NCBI GenBank assembly: GCA_036937835.1
Contig: CM072880.1
Span: 16,450,001 to 16,514,000 of the forward strand
Length of the DNA: 64,000 nt
Direction of reading: 5' to 3'
DNA from: Pampus argenteus
Lineage: Eukaryota > Chordata > Actinopteri > Scombriformes > Stromateidae
Shown: in pieces, positions 10,201 to 21,683 of the stretch
Layout of the letters: every line of letters starts with the position of its first letter
Numbering within the stretch: position 1 is the stretch's first letter
Notes under the pieces: model-generated
Databases searched by the model: none
What the model was told of the DNA's origin: nothing
The model's input: only the letters and a program-made list of their open reading frames with translations
Position numbers and translations under genes: made by a program

Positions 10201-10764
10201 GTGGTCCCGCAGGAGTTACGGAGGAGACGCCGGGGTAGCAGACGGAGGGATAAAAGGAAAAGACATAAACCAGCGGTACCAGCGATCATAATGGGAAAAG
10301 TGAGGTCTCTTGGGAATATGATGGATGAACTGTCAGCACTGCTTAAGACCCAGAGGGAGTACCGCGAGTGTAGCATTTTTTGTTTTACTGAAACTTGGCT
10401 GCACTCGCACATCCATGCTAACAGCGTCGGGTTGCCTGGTTACAGCTTGGTACGTGGAGACAGAGACTGTTCCTCAAGCCGGAAGAAGAAGGGTGGTGGG
10501 ATTGCACTTTTTGTGAGTGAGAGGTGGTGCAATCCGGGACATGTCAACCTGAAGGAACGTCTCTGTTCCCCGGACATTGAACTGTTAGCTGTGGGAATGC
10601 GCCCGTATTATTTACCGAGAGAGTTCACGTCCACCATCGTGATCATTGTTTACATCCCTCCGTCAGCTGATGCAGTGGTAGCATGTGACGTCATCAGTTC
10701 CGCCGCTGCCAAACTACAGACTGAACAGGAAATCTTTCCTGCCACAGGCCATCAGCGTGTATAA
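10201..10764 (+). pseudogene. L2-type LINE endonuclease fragment (APE-like)
   Basis: An open frame of 187 codons encoding the N-terminal half of an L2-like ORF2 endonuclease, the enzyme that nicks target DNA. Visible features are a basic start (RRRRRGSRRRDKRKR), KVRSLGNMMDEL, FCFTETWLHS with the metal-binding glutamate, GGGIALFVSERWCNPGH, DIELLAVGMRPYYLP and VIIVYIPPSAD. The frame ends soon after this last motif, before the catalytic GDFN and SDH motifs. The homologous start may be a non-ATG upstream codon or the ATG at 10291; the ATG at 10201 is only the first in frame. Because the reverse transcriptase is missing, I call it a pseudogene despite the open frame. Confidence 0.82.
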
Positions 10765-10993
10765 TAATAGCTAAAATCCGGTCATATATTATATATGATT
10801 ATATTTTATTTTATTTTACTTATTCTTATGTAATTATTATCTTAATTTCTTATTATTATTTAATTATCTTATTCTTATTTAATTATTAATTATTATCTTA
10901 ATTGTTGGTTGTTCTTTTTATTTCATTGTGTTGTATTTGTGTTATGCTGCTGTTACACTCTAATTTCCCAGTTTTTTGGGATTAATAAAGTAT

Positions 10994-11022
10994 ATCTATC
11001 TATCTATCTATCTATCTATCTA
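10994..11022. repeat. (TCTA)n tail of L2-type LINE
   Basis: Seven TCTA/ATCT units directly after GGGATTAATAAAG. This is the tandem-repeat 3' tail of the element. Confidence 0.85.
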
Positions 11023-12355
11023 ATAAAATTCTAGTGATTTAATATTTCCTGCTGCTGCTTGAGGGATATTCCCCCCCCCCAGATTAAAAAACAAACAAGA
11101 AAAAACAAAAACAAAAAAACAACATGATTGTGCCCGTGCACCTGATTTTCTGAAAACTTTACACTCCTAATCAAATCCTGCATCACCTGATCTAGCATCT
11201 CCAGCACACTCTAAGTATTAATTCCACTAATACAGAGAGATGGTGGAATATCATGGGAAGATATTGGAAAAATAATTTCTTGCTTGGTTATTCATTGCGG
11301 AATTCATTAAAATCCAATTTTGTGAAATTGAAATAAAAACAGCTATTTACTGTGATAGACTGGCACGCTACAGTGGCACAATATGACAACATTAGGGGTA
11401 GGGAGTTGGGAGGGAAATGATAATCGGTGTGTGTGTGTGTGTGTGTGTGTGGGTGAGTGGGTGGATGGGGGGGTGTCAGGGAAAATAGATGGAAAAGGGA
11501 CAGGAGAAAAGGAAAAAAGAATAAAAGATATACAAATATATTACTCAGGTAGTCAAGGATGTTTTGTGCCTTTTCATGCAATGCATTCTGGGAATGCATT
11601 CCTGACAAAGTCCAGATGAGAAGTCCGTTTACATCTTTGAGATTTTCCCATCGTCTTCCTGTCTCTAACAGAGACCAACAGCGGCAGACACCTGTTTCTA
11701 GTAGCCCTTAGTGCTAGCCACCACTTCCCCACAGTAGCTGCTGTACACACTCCTAATTGCCATAACAGTGGGGCTGCATCAGCTTATTAGCATGCTGCAC
11801 CATGCTCAAGAATAAAGGCAGGAAAACAGACACTGCTGTGATTAAGCCTGAATGGTTGTTCCATGACAAAAATGCACAGCCTTGCAATTAAATCAAAGAG
11901 GTTGGCTGTACTTGCCAGAGATTAGTGTTCCACTCATATGACGTACTGAAAGCAGAGAGGCAATACTGATATTTTTTTTATAATCTGTAATATGTAACAG
12001 TAATGCCAGTGCTAATGTTGATACTTTTCTCTATAAATGTTAAGAGTATTTTTTAGGCCAAATAATTCAAATAGTCAGCGTGCATCAGCATATCAGCCCA
12101 ACGTTAAATACGTAACAAGAGGCCCATATCAGCTCCATATACTGTATCCATGAGTAACGAGGCATTACAAACCTGCAAGAGAGGACAAATGTTTTTACTT
12201 AAATGTGACTTATTTAAAAGATACTTTAAAGGTTAGGATTTTATGTTTTTAAAAAAATATATTTTGATGTCAGATGTCTGTGTTAAACATGAATACTCCT
12301 TGTGATGACATCAGATTGTTTGTGCATACCAATAGCCGTCTGTTGGTAGCCTTGA
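11023..12355. other. Unannotated stretch with a (TG)n tract
   Basis: A (TG)n microsatellite lies at about 11428-11451. The segment at about 11735-11850, with TTATTAGCATGCTGCACCATG, has mixed composition suggestive of a conserved non-coding element, but this cannot be shown here. No gene was recognised. Confidence 0.5.
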
Positions 12356-12660
12356 TTGTTAGAGATGTTTCATGTGTCGTCCACTGTCATATTTCAGATC
12401 GGATTTGTGCTTGAACATGTACAGATGTATTTCTGAAGTTTCCATTTCAAGTAAAGAAATGAGAAAAAGATCTTGGGGCTCATCGTAGAGCGGTGCCTTA
12501 AAGAGACAACACCTTTCAGACAGAGGATGAACTGAGGGTCTGCATAAAGGGTTAGTATAAGAAACAAGGAGTTTGTAACTGTAAATCATGCAAAACTATT
12601 CCACTAGAGCCCCAGAATATAAATATAGAGCTGGGAATGAACAGAATATGTCCCCTTTTT
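12355..12660 (-). mobile_element. Probable non-autonomous DNA transposon copy
   Basis: The upper end contains CAGAATATGTCCCCTTTTT, and AGAGCCCCAGAATATAAA precedes it. From memory these are common at the ends of a high-copy teleost repeat whose copies finish in a 'TATGTCCCCTTT' terminus. The segment GCTTGAACATGTACAGATG at about 12410 has a similar counterpart near 26.67 kb. A 76-residue open frame on the minus strand crosses it, but I take that as coincidental. No target duplication was identified. Confidence 0.45.
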
Positions 12661-15545
12661 ACCACGTTCCTTTCTGAGATATGGGAACATGGAGACATCA
12701 CTAAAAAGACATCAGATAGAACGAGAAGCATGCATATAAAAGTTGCAAACTAACCCTGATACACTCTGCCACTTTTGAGCTATCCCAGACAAAAAATGAC
12801 AATTGTGAGAGAAACATGGTGAAATTTTTGGTCACTAAACTCTAAAGTCAGTCCTTGATGTTAATATGAGACACGTCCACCAGTGGCTTTTTTGGCAGTC
12901 TGTGACTGCATAAGATGACACTGGCCAAGGCTGAAACATTCATCAGACATATACAGTACCAGTATTTAGAAATCCTGAATGTATGATGTTAAATACAATC
13001 AAAAACTATGTCTGACTGTTTGTGTTTTTTGTCTGTCATTGCCATTTTTCCAGATCTCAACAATTACTTTGAGTACAATGCCATCAGAACAGATTGATAT
13101 GATGGCCCAAACTACAAAAATACAGCTAAAAAACCAACTAACCAACTAAATCTAATAACCTAGAATTCTGTCTTCTAATTGCTTTGAAATACATGCAAGA
13201 CAGAAACAGTTTCCACAGATTCCAATAACCTCTTCATCCAGTCTCCATGCAGATCTGGAGATGACAGAACGTCAGGAGAACAACACTAAATTAATGTAAA
13301 CGTCAGTCTACACAGCCTCTACTACATCCTCCTCAGTCATGTGTTGAGGCTACTGTGAGTTGATAGGACTGGTGTTCCAGTGGGGTCAATCAGAGTAGAC
13401 TGACACAGGGTCAGCATCATGCTCACATACGGCTCTCGCAGGCCTTCATTAATATTATTACCCTGCCGAGCCGTGTCACTGGCTTATTGCTCTGTTCCAT
13501 GCTTCACATTTCAATGAGGGCTACCTGGTTGTATTTTTTGTTTTATTTCATGAGAGAGAATTATTCATTTTTTGATGAAGGGATTTGATATGCACATGAA
13601 AGCTTGGATGAAAAATGAAGCTGGGTTGTTAAGAGGGTGATCACAAGATTTGTGTCTGCATTCCTGCAGGTTTGGAGGGACGTAGCCGCGGCGATACACA
13701 AAGAGACGTCACTGTCATTACTGTAGTCATAGTGTACACAGTAAGAGCCCCCTACTGACATTTCTGCATGTTTTTTTTCTTTTCTAACAAACATTTGTTC
13801 TTTCTAAAGTTGTTCAGGTTTTTTTTTTTTTGTATTAGGCAAAAAGCACTTTACGATTGTTCCAAAATTCTTTCTTTACATTACTGCCCATTTTCCAAAG
13901 CACACAGTAGTGTGTGGAGAGACTTGAAAAGACGCCCCTGAGTAACATTCACATGCTGGTGAGAGAAATCTAACATATGATGCTGGGTTGCATGGACAAT
14001 GTTGTATTTATGAATACTGTTGACATAAAGGAGAGTTTGAATATGACAAGTGGTTTATTTTAATTGGTGCTGCATTTGAATGCATAGATTTTGTTTTGTT
14101 TTATTAAATACTGTATATACAATAAAGTGCTAAATGACAAAATGACATGCGGAAAGTAACTGGAAGAGCCTGTTCTATCTGTTTAAGCCGCTTTATTCAT
14201 GGTGTTTCACAGAGTGGGTAAAAGCACAAAAATATCCAACAAGAGCTTCAGATGATGATAGCTGAACACGCATCCATTTAGCCTCCACTCATAAAGAGTA
14301 ATATTTGTAACTAATTAAGGTATTGAGCTAACCAGATCAACCATTTTAAATTGGCTTGTCTATGCCAACTATCAGATCCCGGATGACCCCCAAAAATTGT
14401 TGTAACCAGACTTGACTACAAAGGGACTAGTGGTGGATAACAGTGTGGTTGTATGTGGCTGGACTATATGGAGGAGCAGGGATGTGTTCTAACCAGGTGA
14501 TGACGATACTTGATGGTCATAGGCTGACTGGGCTGTTTCCATGGTGAGCCCAAGAAACTGTGTTTACAGGGAAACAAATGTAAAAATTTAATTACAATGT
14601 AATAGCTAATATATTTTGAATATTTAACACATTTTCCTTACACATAGCCAATTTTCCTCCTATTTGAGAAAGAAATTCAACATATTATATGTAATTGTTA
14701 ATAATATGTTTATGTAAAAAAAATGTAAAATCAAAACTGAAATGTTGAATCTAAAAGTTAAATCTAAATCGGAATCTTAATCTTAATGGAATCTGAATAT
14801 TAAATGTAAAATCAAGTTGCTCTTCAAGTTGTTCTTCACTCAGATCCACAAAGGCAAGGCCAGACTGACTTTTCTACATTTTGCATTGGTGTTTGTGAAA
14901 AATGCCTCAAGGTGCTAAATTGCTCACAGATTATTGACATGGGTTTTTGAGTACTGAATTGCTGGAAATCGAGACCTTGAAACATTTTAAAATGTGTAAA
15001 ATATAAAGTTGAAAATCTCTTCATCTTCTGGCTTGTTCTGTTGGTTCTGTTTAATGTTGATCTGGCTGTTTTATGCCTTGCTCTAAGGAAGAGAACCCCT
15101 TCCCTGGCTGTGTCAGTGCTTTGCTGTTGACAATAAAACCCTTAACCCTGACAATGTTAGGACTTTGCTCTGCCCACATATATAAGACGCTGTTGTTTGT
15201 AGAGTAGATTGTTCCTTCCTGACACTGAAAAGCTTAAAAAAATCCAATGTGACCTGAGCTAAATTAGTCTTTGACACAGTGCTACATGTTTGACCCCAGA
15301 TTCAAGTTGAATCAAGGCCAATTAAAGACTGTGTAGCACAGGAGATGCATCCTGCCACTAGAGGCTGCTGTTGCCCTGTGCAGGAGCTGTGATACGCCGG
15401 AGCGTGGGAGGTCCCTGTCAGTGCTCGTCTCGCCTGATTTTCTATAGAAACACAAGTTAATGAAAGTGGAGAGAGAGATTATGTTGAGCATTACATTTAA
15501 TTGGACTTCTTTAAATAACACTGGAACATTTGTGTTCCACTGAAA

Positions 15546-15547
<2 letters not shown>
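12661..15547. other. Unannotated AT-rich stretch
   Basis: No gene or clear element was recognised. It contains short homopolymers and an AT-rich patch at 14580-14800. Confidence 0.5.

Positions 15548-15578
<31 letters not shown>
15548..15578. repeat. (TG)n microsatellite
   Basis: About 15 TG units, seen directly. Confidence 0.9.
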
Positions 15579-15579
<1 letters not shown>

Positions 15580-18500
15580 TGTCGTGTTCACTCGTTGCCT
15601 GAATGGTCAATGTACTCAGTGCACATGTTTTCTTGTAACAGTGTGTGCGATAACCTGTGTGTTGACATATGATTGTCATCTTGCACACATATAAGACCTT
15701 TGTGTGTGTGTGTGCATATTGGAGTGCAACATTTAATTTCCCTGTGTCGTTGCAGCAGGAAAAGGTAAGAGCATAAACATGGACAGTCGTGGTGTTTGAC
15801 ATCTGTTTTTTACGACATAACGTCAGAGATTTAACATCTACTGCTGTTATATACTCTCCAACCTTTTTTGAACTTTCAACTTTTATGAATGGTCAAAAAT
15901 GGTAACAAATATCAAATTCTAGCGCAGCTTATGTGTCAAATATAGTTCACTGGTACAACCCATGTTCTGTCAAGTCTTATATTCTTTTATTCAGAGTTCA
16001 TTCTTGACCTTGGACCTTGTTTCTGCAACTCATCTTTTTTAACTTCAATAGAACCCCTTCACTTCGTCATCAGAATAATTTTGCAAGTAGAGAATGGGAT
16101 TTATGATTTATGATATTAGTGAAAACTGAGCAAGCTGCATCAGAAGCAGCCAAAGGAGTTGGCTATATAAAACATGTTTATGCAAAGACTGTTGATTCCT
16201 CTTTTACTCGTGAAGAGTGTAAATGCAGCATTCAGGATGCTATCCTGTAATTACACCAAACAGAGATATAGAAACCATACTTTTTTCATAGTTTCTTTTT
16301 TCATCCGTGTGTGATGCTTTCAGAGAGAGGTCATTCTGTACCAGCTCTGTTTGAAAGAGGACTCTTTTCATGACTGTCTGTGTGTGAGTAGAAGAATATT
16401 GTGTTTGTTTTTGGCATTTGGGAAGCTCTGACTTGTGGCTCAAGGGCTCCGCCGATCAATTCTGTCTCTTCCTTTTCCTCTAAACAGACAAAAAGCTTTA
16501 ATTGCTACAGCAATGAAGCACGCACACTGGCTGGACCCTTTAATGTCGTTGGCTGTCAGGGTATTTCTCTCTTTATTTTTTCTTTTAGCAATTAATCTCA
16601 TTCCATCTCTCTTTCTGTGGTTTGCCTACTCGCTCTCTCCAGTGTATCAACACGTCCCTAAGAAGTCTTAAAATGCCTTGAAGGGTAATTCCAGTTAGTC
16701 ATATTTTTCTGCTTTTGCTATTATGAAGATTACATTTGAAATTTCAGCGTTTCCATCACTGCGGAGCTTTATGTACCTACAGCTCTGTGAGTGCTAATCT
16801 CCAATGTACACCCACAGGGCAAACACAATCTCCTGCAGCTAAAGCTAAAACGCAATTAAAACACACCCTTTTAACACACTAACCCTTAGACAACTGTCTA
16901 CTGTTCTGTTCAGGTACTGAATGAGGCTGCATTCAGGTGATACATGGTGGTGTGTGAATACAAATAGCCAGCTGTTAACACGATGGACCTTCTCCTGGTG
17001 ATTACAATAGTGTTTGCTGGCTCTGATGTCTGCCACCACGTGACACCATTTGGGAAAGATTCAGTAATTCTTTTAAGCCTTTTAACTTCCTGTCTACACA
17101 GGAAGCATATACAACGTGTAGGACTACAATATCTCAAGAAAATGACATTCATTGACATGTATGATGTTTGAGTGTGACTGTTCAAAACCCATTTAAAATC
17201 ATGCCTTACATCAAATCTCTGCCTTTTCTCTTGCCTGTTCGGATGTTTGAAGACTTTTCCTGCACTCAGGGGCGTTTACGAAAGTTCTTCCAGTAAATTG
17301 TGATTTTTGGGTGAGTAACTAGCCACAGCAATTATATAAAACTGCCGTGGTTAGCTACTCACCATAAAAAAAAAAAATACATGAAATAAACTCAGTCTGT
17401 GTTTTGCTGATTCATCCAGTATGAACATTTTCTGACTCAGCAGATACATTCATTAAGAACATTTCCTCTTTATATTAAGAAACTTAATGTGTGACATTTC
17501 CAAACATGTTTTCTGGTGTAAATTAGTAGTATATAAAGATCATATATAGGAATGCAGCTACATAGCATAGCTACAAGCAACATAGTTCAGTTGTTAGAAA
17601 TACACTAAGAAATGTGAGAAATGTCATGGTTGAAGTTTCAGGTGGCACCTTCTTGCTTCTATGCATCTGCTCTACTTTTCTACACTGGTTTGTTTTACAC
17701 TAGTTAGGCATCAGTCACATCTGAGAGGAACAGTGTGAGGGTAGATTCAGTAGATTTACTGTGGCCTTTAAACTTTTTAATGTTGATTAACCTCATATAA
17801 TTAATTTTTTATGAATTTGAATTCATTGAGAAAAATACAATACTAGAAAAATAAGAAACAGCCATACATAGTGTGTAACATCACTGTAGTGGTGCTAAAA
17901 CACATGGCCATTCTCTGCTATTAGACTATTAGTGCTGCTATTAAATGCAGCTGTTTTAAAAGGCAGTGCCTCCAACAGCAGCACACACGCCATCTACATT
18001 ATCAGTAGAGCAAATATAGGTTTTGTCTTCTGAAACTGAATGAACTTTTTGGAAGAGCTGTCCATGCTCTAATGCACCGATCAGGCTCTCAGACATCAGA
18101 AGAACATTATATTATCATGTCAGTTGTGAATCCAGAGCTGAGTTAAAGCATGGCCACTATAGTGGAATGAAGTGTCATATTCCTCCTCCCTCCACTTTCC
18201 AATGTATAAGACCCCTTTTTTTTCCATTCCTCATCTACCAGCGATGCTGGGAAAGGACTGATAGACTTCTCCTAATCCTGCTTGCAGGCTTCAAGCCTTA
18301 CCGAGCTACAAAGCTGCAGGAGAAACGGATTGAATATCATTGGCAGCTATTTCCTTGACAGCCAGTGAGGAGCTCTGTCCACTCAGGGGGGCATTTTGTC
18401 GGTGTCGGGTGCCTAACACCCAGTTAATGGAAGGCAAGAATACCCAGGAGCTTTTCCCAGACCTTATAGACTTTAACATTTACTTTATGGCTCTCCTTTT

Positions 18501-19472
18501 CTATCAAACTGTTATATGACTGATGTGGACATACAGATCAAGATTCAACCTTCACATGTAACCCTGGGACATTTAGATTGGTGTCTCTGGACTACTGAGG
18601 GGGAATATTTAGTATGTTTCATTTAATTACTTTTCATTGCTGAAAACAAGGTTACAGTGTTCTGTTTGTGACATGATGTTGATGTTCCTAATAATAATCA
18701 CAGTGAATTACCATTTGGTTTCACATAATTCATTCAGCCTGACATTGTATTTATTTTTGCTGGTTTCTTGTTGGGAGGCTGATATTTTGTTTTGTTTTTT
18801 TCAGTCTCAAGTGATGTATGTGTTCCCCCAATGTCATTTTCAGACAGCACAAAACGTGTGGCTACCAAGAGCCCTCAACTCTCCCAGACAATCAAAGAAA
18901 AGTTTAGAAGAAACACAGTATGTGTCAGCATTCCATTCATTTCTGTGGAATATATACCAGATGTATTTGTTATTATTTAAGATTAGATTATTAAAGATAT
19001 ATACTTGAAGATATAAAATCTCATGATGATAATGTCATGGTGAAGACATGACCACAAGCTCTATTCACAGAGGCGTGCCATAGATGGTAACATTAGTGAG
19101 ACTGATGAGTGGACTGAGCTGCAGAAAGTTTTCAGTTGTGTCAACTTTAGCAAAAACCTTAAATAAACAAATCATTTTATACTGTTCAGAAATACAGAAA
19201 GAATGTGATAATGATACGTATTTGTAGCCCACACTGTCCCTACTGGTTTAACTTCATACTTTCATATGTAGGATTGTGTAACAAGTATTAAATTGTATTC
19301 TGTTGTTATTGTTGTTGTTGGTGATGTTGTTTTTACATTGATTAAAAGGGATTAACTTCTCTAACATTTCAAGCTTTTAGTTGTCATCAATTCAGAAACC
19401 AACATATTTATAAAATGGTAATATTTAACGGGTGTAATCTAATTATTTTATAAATGAATTAAAGTTTCAGTA
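15579..19472. other. Unannotated stretch with one notable hairpin
   Basis: No gene was recognised. An inverted repeat with 20-bp arms at 17311-17330 and 17343-17362 is described separately. A hydrophobic 78-codon open frame at 16435-16671 is T-rich and without homology that I recognise, so it is not called. Confidence 0.5.
17311..17362. repeat. Imperfect inverted repeat / hairpin
   Basis: Two 20-base arms pair at 17 of 20 positions around a 12-base AT-rich loop. Read as plus-strand RNA, one of the three differences is a G-U wobble. The T-rich and A-rich flanks could extend the stem. It could be a microRNA-like hairpin or the remains of a small inverted-repeat transposon. Confidence 0.6.
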
Positions 19473-19547
<75 letters not shown>

Positions 19548-19590
19548 TACTTTATTAATCCCAAAAACTGGGAAATTAAAGACCAATCAT
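19473..19590 (-). mobile_element. L2-type LINE 3' end with (GATA)n tail
   Basis: About 75 bases of GATA repeats (19473-19548, one AAAT interruption) are followed by ATACTTTATTAATCCCAAAA and CTGGGAAATTA. On the minus strand this is the same terminus as at 10957-11022. It is a severely 5'-truncated LINE with its tandem-repeat tail. Confidence 0.82.
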
Positions 19591-21338
19591 TACTAATATT
19601 CAACCGATACATGGTATTGTTTTTTTGTTTTTTTTTATGTCTTTTGGGTTTTTTTTACTACGTGAAGCAGTTCTGATGTTAAAATATCATTTGATTGTAG
19701 CATGTGATTGTGAATCTGTACAAAGTGTTTTACTTTAGTGGCTTACTGTAGCTGTGAGGAATATGTATATTTCAAAAGATCATGGAGGTAAAGAGGGTCC
19801 GCAGAGATTTCCCATTGAAATTCTAAGATGTCTCAAGGTTCCCGAGCTGCTTTAGCTGATGCACAACCATTAGATAATATATTTGGCTTTCCACAGAAAT
19901 CAGGATGAAAACAGGCCATTTCTCGTGGGTCAAATCCTCTTAGCAACCTTTAGCAACCATTTAGTCTCATTTAAACATAATTCTCTTTCTAAAGCCCCCT
20001 CCCTCCTCTTGTCTAGCTGAGGTTTTTCTCTCCACCAAAATTACTGAGCCGGCCTTTAGAAGCACACCTCTGCCCTTTCTACTTCCAGTCCTATTCCCTC
20101 CCATTAAGCCCTGAGTGTCTGGGGCTCTGCTTGTCTTCTCTGCAGGCTATTGATCAGCATCAGTGTTGGCTGCCTCGGACTCGTTTCCTACAGATAGATC
20201 CGGAATGGATCCAGCCGTCGGCTTTTCATTAAGAAAACACCGCAGACGAATGGCAGGGAAAAGGTAAAGGGCATCAGGGCTAAGAGTCTGATAATCAAAG
20301 TTGATGGTTCTCTGCCAGCTGGTCATCTGTCCTTCCTGTTGGTTTATTAGTCAGGCTGTTTGTCTGCTTTCTTGAACCATCCAGCTTGTTTGATTGAGGA
20401 AACTTGTGAGAAAAAAGGCACTAAAAATAAAGTTGGTCATTAACCTTCAGGAAGGTGTTGAGAACATGTTTTTGACAACAATAGTGGAAGAGTTTATCTT
20501 CTTTCTATTCGAAGGTTCCTGTGTGACTTTAGCAAATGCTAAATGACCAGATGAGTTTTCGATACAAGCAGATCTGCTTGGTGGCACTTCTATTTGAAGC
20601 CCTAAACAACAAAAACCCAATTTCACTGCAGGGATAATCCTTAATGACTTTGCTTGTATCAGATTCCCCGTTTTCATCACAGTCATCACGGTACTCAATG
20701 TTAATGTGTTAAATAAGAATCACCAGTAGTCACGCGTCGGTGTGATGGATGCATACTCAAACCTGCAGGAGATGAATGTTCAAAGGTAATATTGGACGGG
20801 AGATGTTGACAACATTTCAACAGACATGACATCCCTCCTTTTTTTGTAAACCGGTGGAAGAGTTCCAATGAATTAATTCCTCAGTGAGAGTAAGCCACGA
20901 GGGTTTACTTTGAATTTATTCATTTATTCACGTGAGAACAAAGTGTAACAGACATGTAGATTTTTATTTCCCTCGACTCTCTGCTACTTCTATTGGATCA
21001 GCTTCATTCCATCACACTGACATCTGCCTTTCTGCTGGTCATTTCCATTCCACCCTTCATTATGAATAAAGACCACTTCGCCCCCAATACATCTAATATA
21101 CTGTATGCAGCTGCATGACATTCCACCTGTCAGAGACAATCTACTGCTGGAGTACATTTTAGTAGATGATTTTGGTTTAACTTTAGGCATTTGATTTTTG
21201 TTAGTTTACATTTTTAATGAGATGTTTTAGTTTCATTTTGTCACTCACTTTTCATTTTTATGTTCTAGTATTTTAAGGCTACAGCTGCTAGCAGTTCTGC
21301 TGCCTCCCTTAAATTCACAGGGATTGAGAGAGTTGCTG
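19591..21338. other. Unannotated stretch; one exon-like segment
   Basis: No recognised gene. The segment 20146-20263 is bounded by a good splice acceptor (CTTGTCTTCTCTGCAG) and a good donor (AAAAGGTAAAG). It is reported as a candidate exon in the findings and not called as a gene. Confidence 0.4.
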
Positions 21339-21352
21339 CTAACCCTAGGGGT
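21339..21352. repeat. Left target-site duplication of 5S-headed repeat
   Basis: CTAACCCTAGGGGT is repeated exactly at 21670-21683 on the other side of the element. A perfect 14-bp direct repeat at this size and position is what LINE-mediated retroposition leaves. Confidence 0.9.
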
Positions 21353-21669
21353 TTCGTTTTTCGTCTTCTTCCGCTTATCCGTAGTCGGGTTGCGGGGGCA
21401 GCAGCTTCACCAGACTTCCCTCTCCCTAGCCACTTCTGCCAGAGCCAGCTTCTGCAACCGGGGGTCTGGCCCCGACAGGGTCCCCGCCTCCGACTGCCGC
21501 CCATCTCTCATTCGCACCGTTAGACCCCTCCCATGGGTGGTGGGCCCATGGGAAGGGGGTACAGCACCTGGTATTCCCAGGCGGTCTCCCATCCAAGTAC
21601 TAACCAGGCCCGACCCTGCTTAGCTTCCGAGATCAGACGAGATCGGGCGTGTTCAGGGTGGTATGCTGT
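21353..21669 (-). mobile_element. 5S rRNA-headed SINE-like repeat, copy 2
   Basis: A complete-looking copy, about 317 bases, bounded by an exact 14-bp target-site duplication. On the minus strand it has a 5S rRNA-derived head (about 21559-21669), a GC-rich body sharing most of its sequence with copy 1 at 5962-6262, and a short A-rich tail (AAGACGAAAAACGAAA) next to the duplication. This is the structure of a 5S-derived SINE. The body does not look like the conserved Deu core of AmnSINE-type elements, as far as I can judge by eye. Minus-strand open frames across it are shadows. Confidence 0.85.
21559..21669 (-). pseudogene. 5S rRNA-derived sequence (copy 2)
   Basis: Near full-length 5S rRNA similarity on the minus strand, including the internal promoter region and the 3' GGGAATACCAGGTGCTGT stem that is partly deleted in copy 1. 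The first bases are altered (ACAGCATACCACC in place of the gene's usual start). It is embedded in a retroposed element, so it is not a genuine 5S gene. Polymerase III transcription remains possible. Confidence 0.87.
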
Positions 21670-21683
21670 CTAACCCTAGGGGT
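21670..21683. repeat. Right target-site duplication of 5S-headed repeat
   Basis: An exact match to 21339-21352. See the left copy. Confidence 0.9.

Larger units (their letters stand above)
10016..11022 (+). mobile_element. Internally deleted L2-type LINE
   Basis: A LINE with its 5' part and 3' end present but its middle missing. A GC-rich 5' leader (GGCGCCGCTCCTGGTGGCAG at about 10036) leads into an endonuclease-coding region. This breaks off near 10760 and passes straight into AT-rich 3' UTR. The 3' end, TTGGGATTAATAAAGTATAT followed by (TCTA)n, is a very common terminus of teleost L2/CR1-like LINEs. The same terminus occurs in reverse near 19.55 kb. Loss of the whole reverse transcriptase makes this a dead deletion derivative. 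Confidence 0.8.

Noticed and set aside
15105..15200. Possible promoter with a TATATAAG motif and upstream AATAAA
   Set aside because: AT-rich chance motifs with no coding sequence or element nearby.
16435..16671. 78-codon frame with a hydrophobic stretch resembling a membrane segment
   Set aside because: T-rich sequence gives Leu/Phe-rich frames by chance. No homology or start context was recognised.
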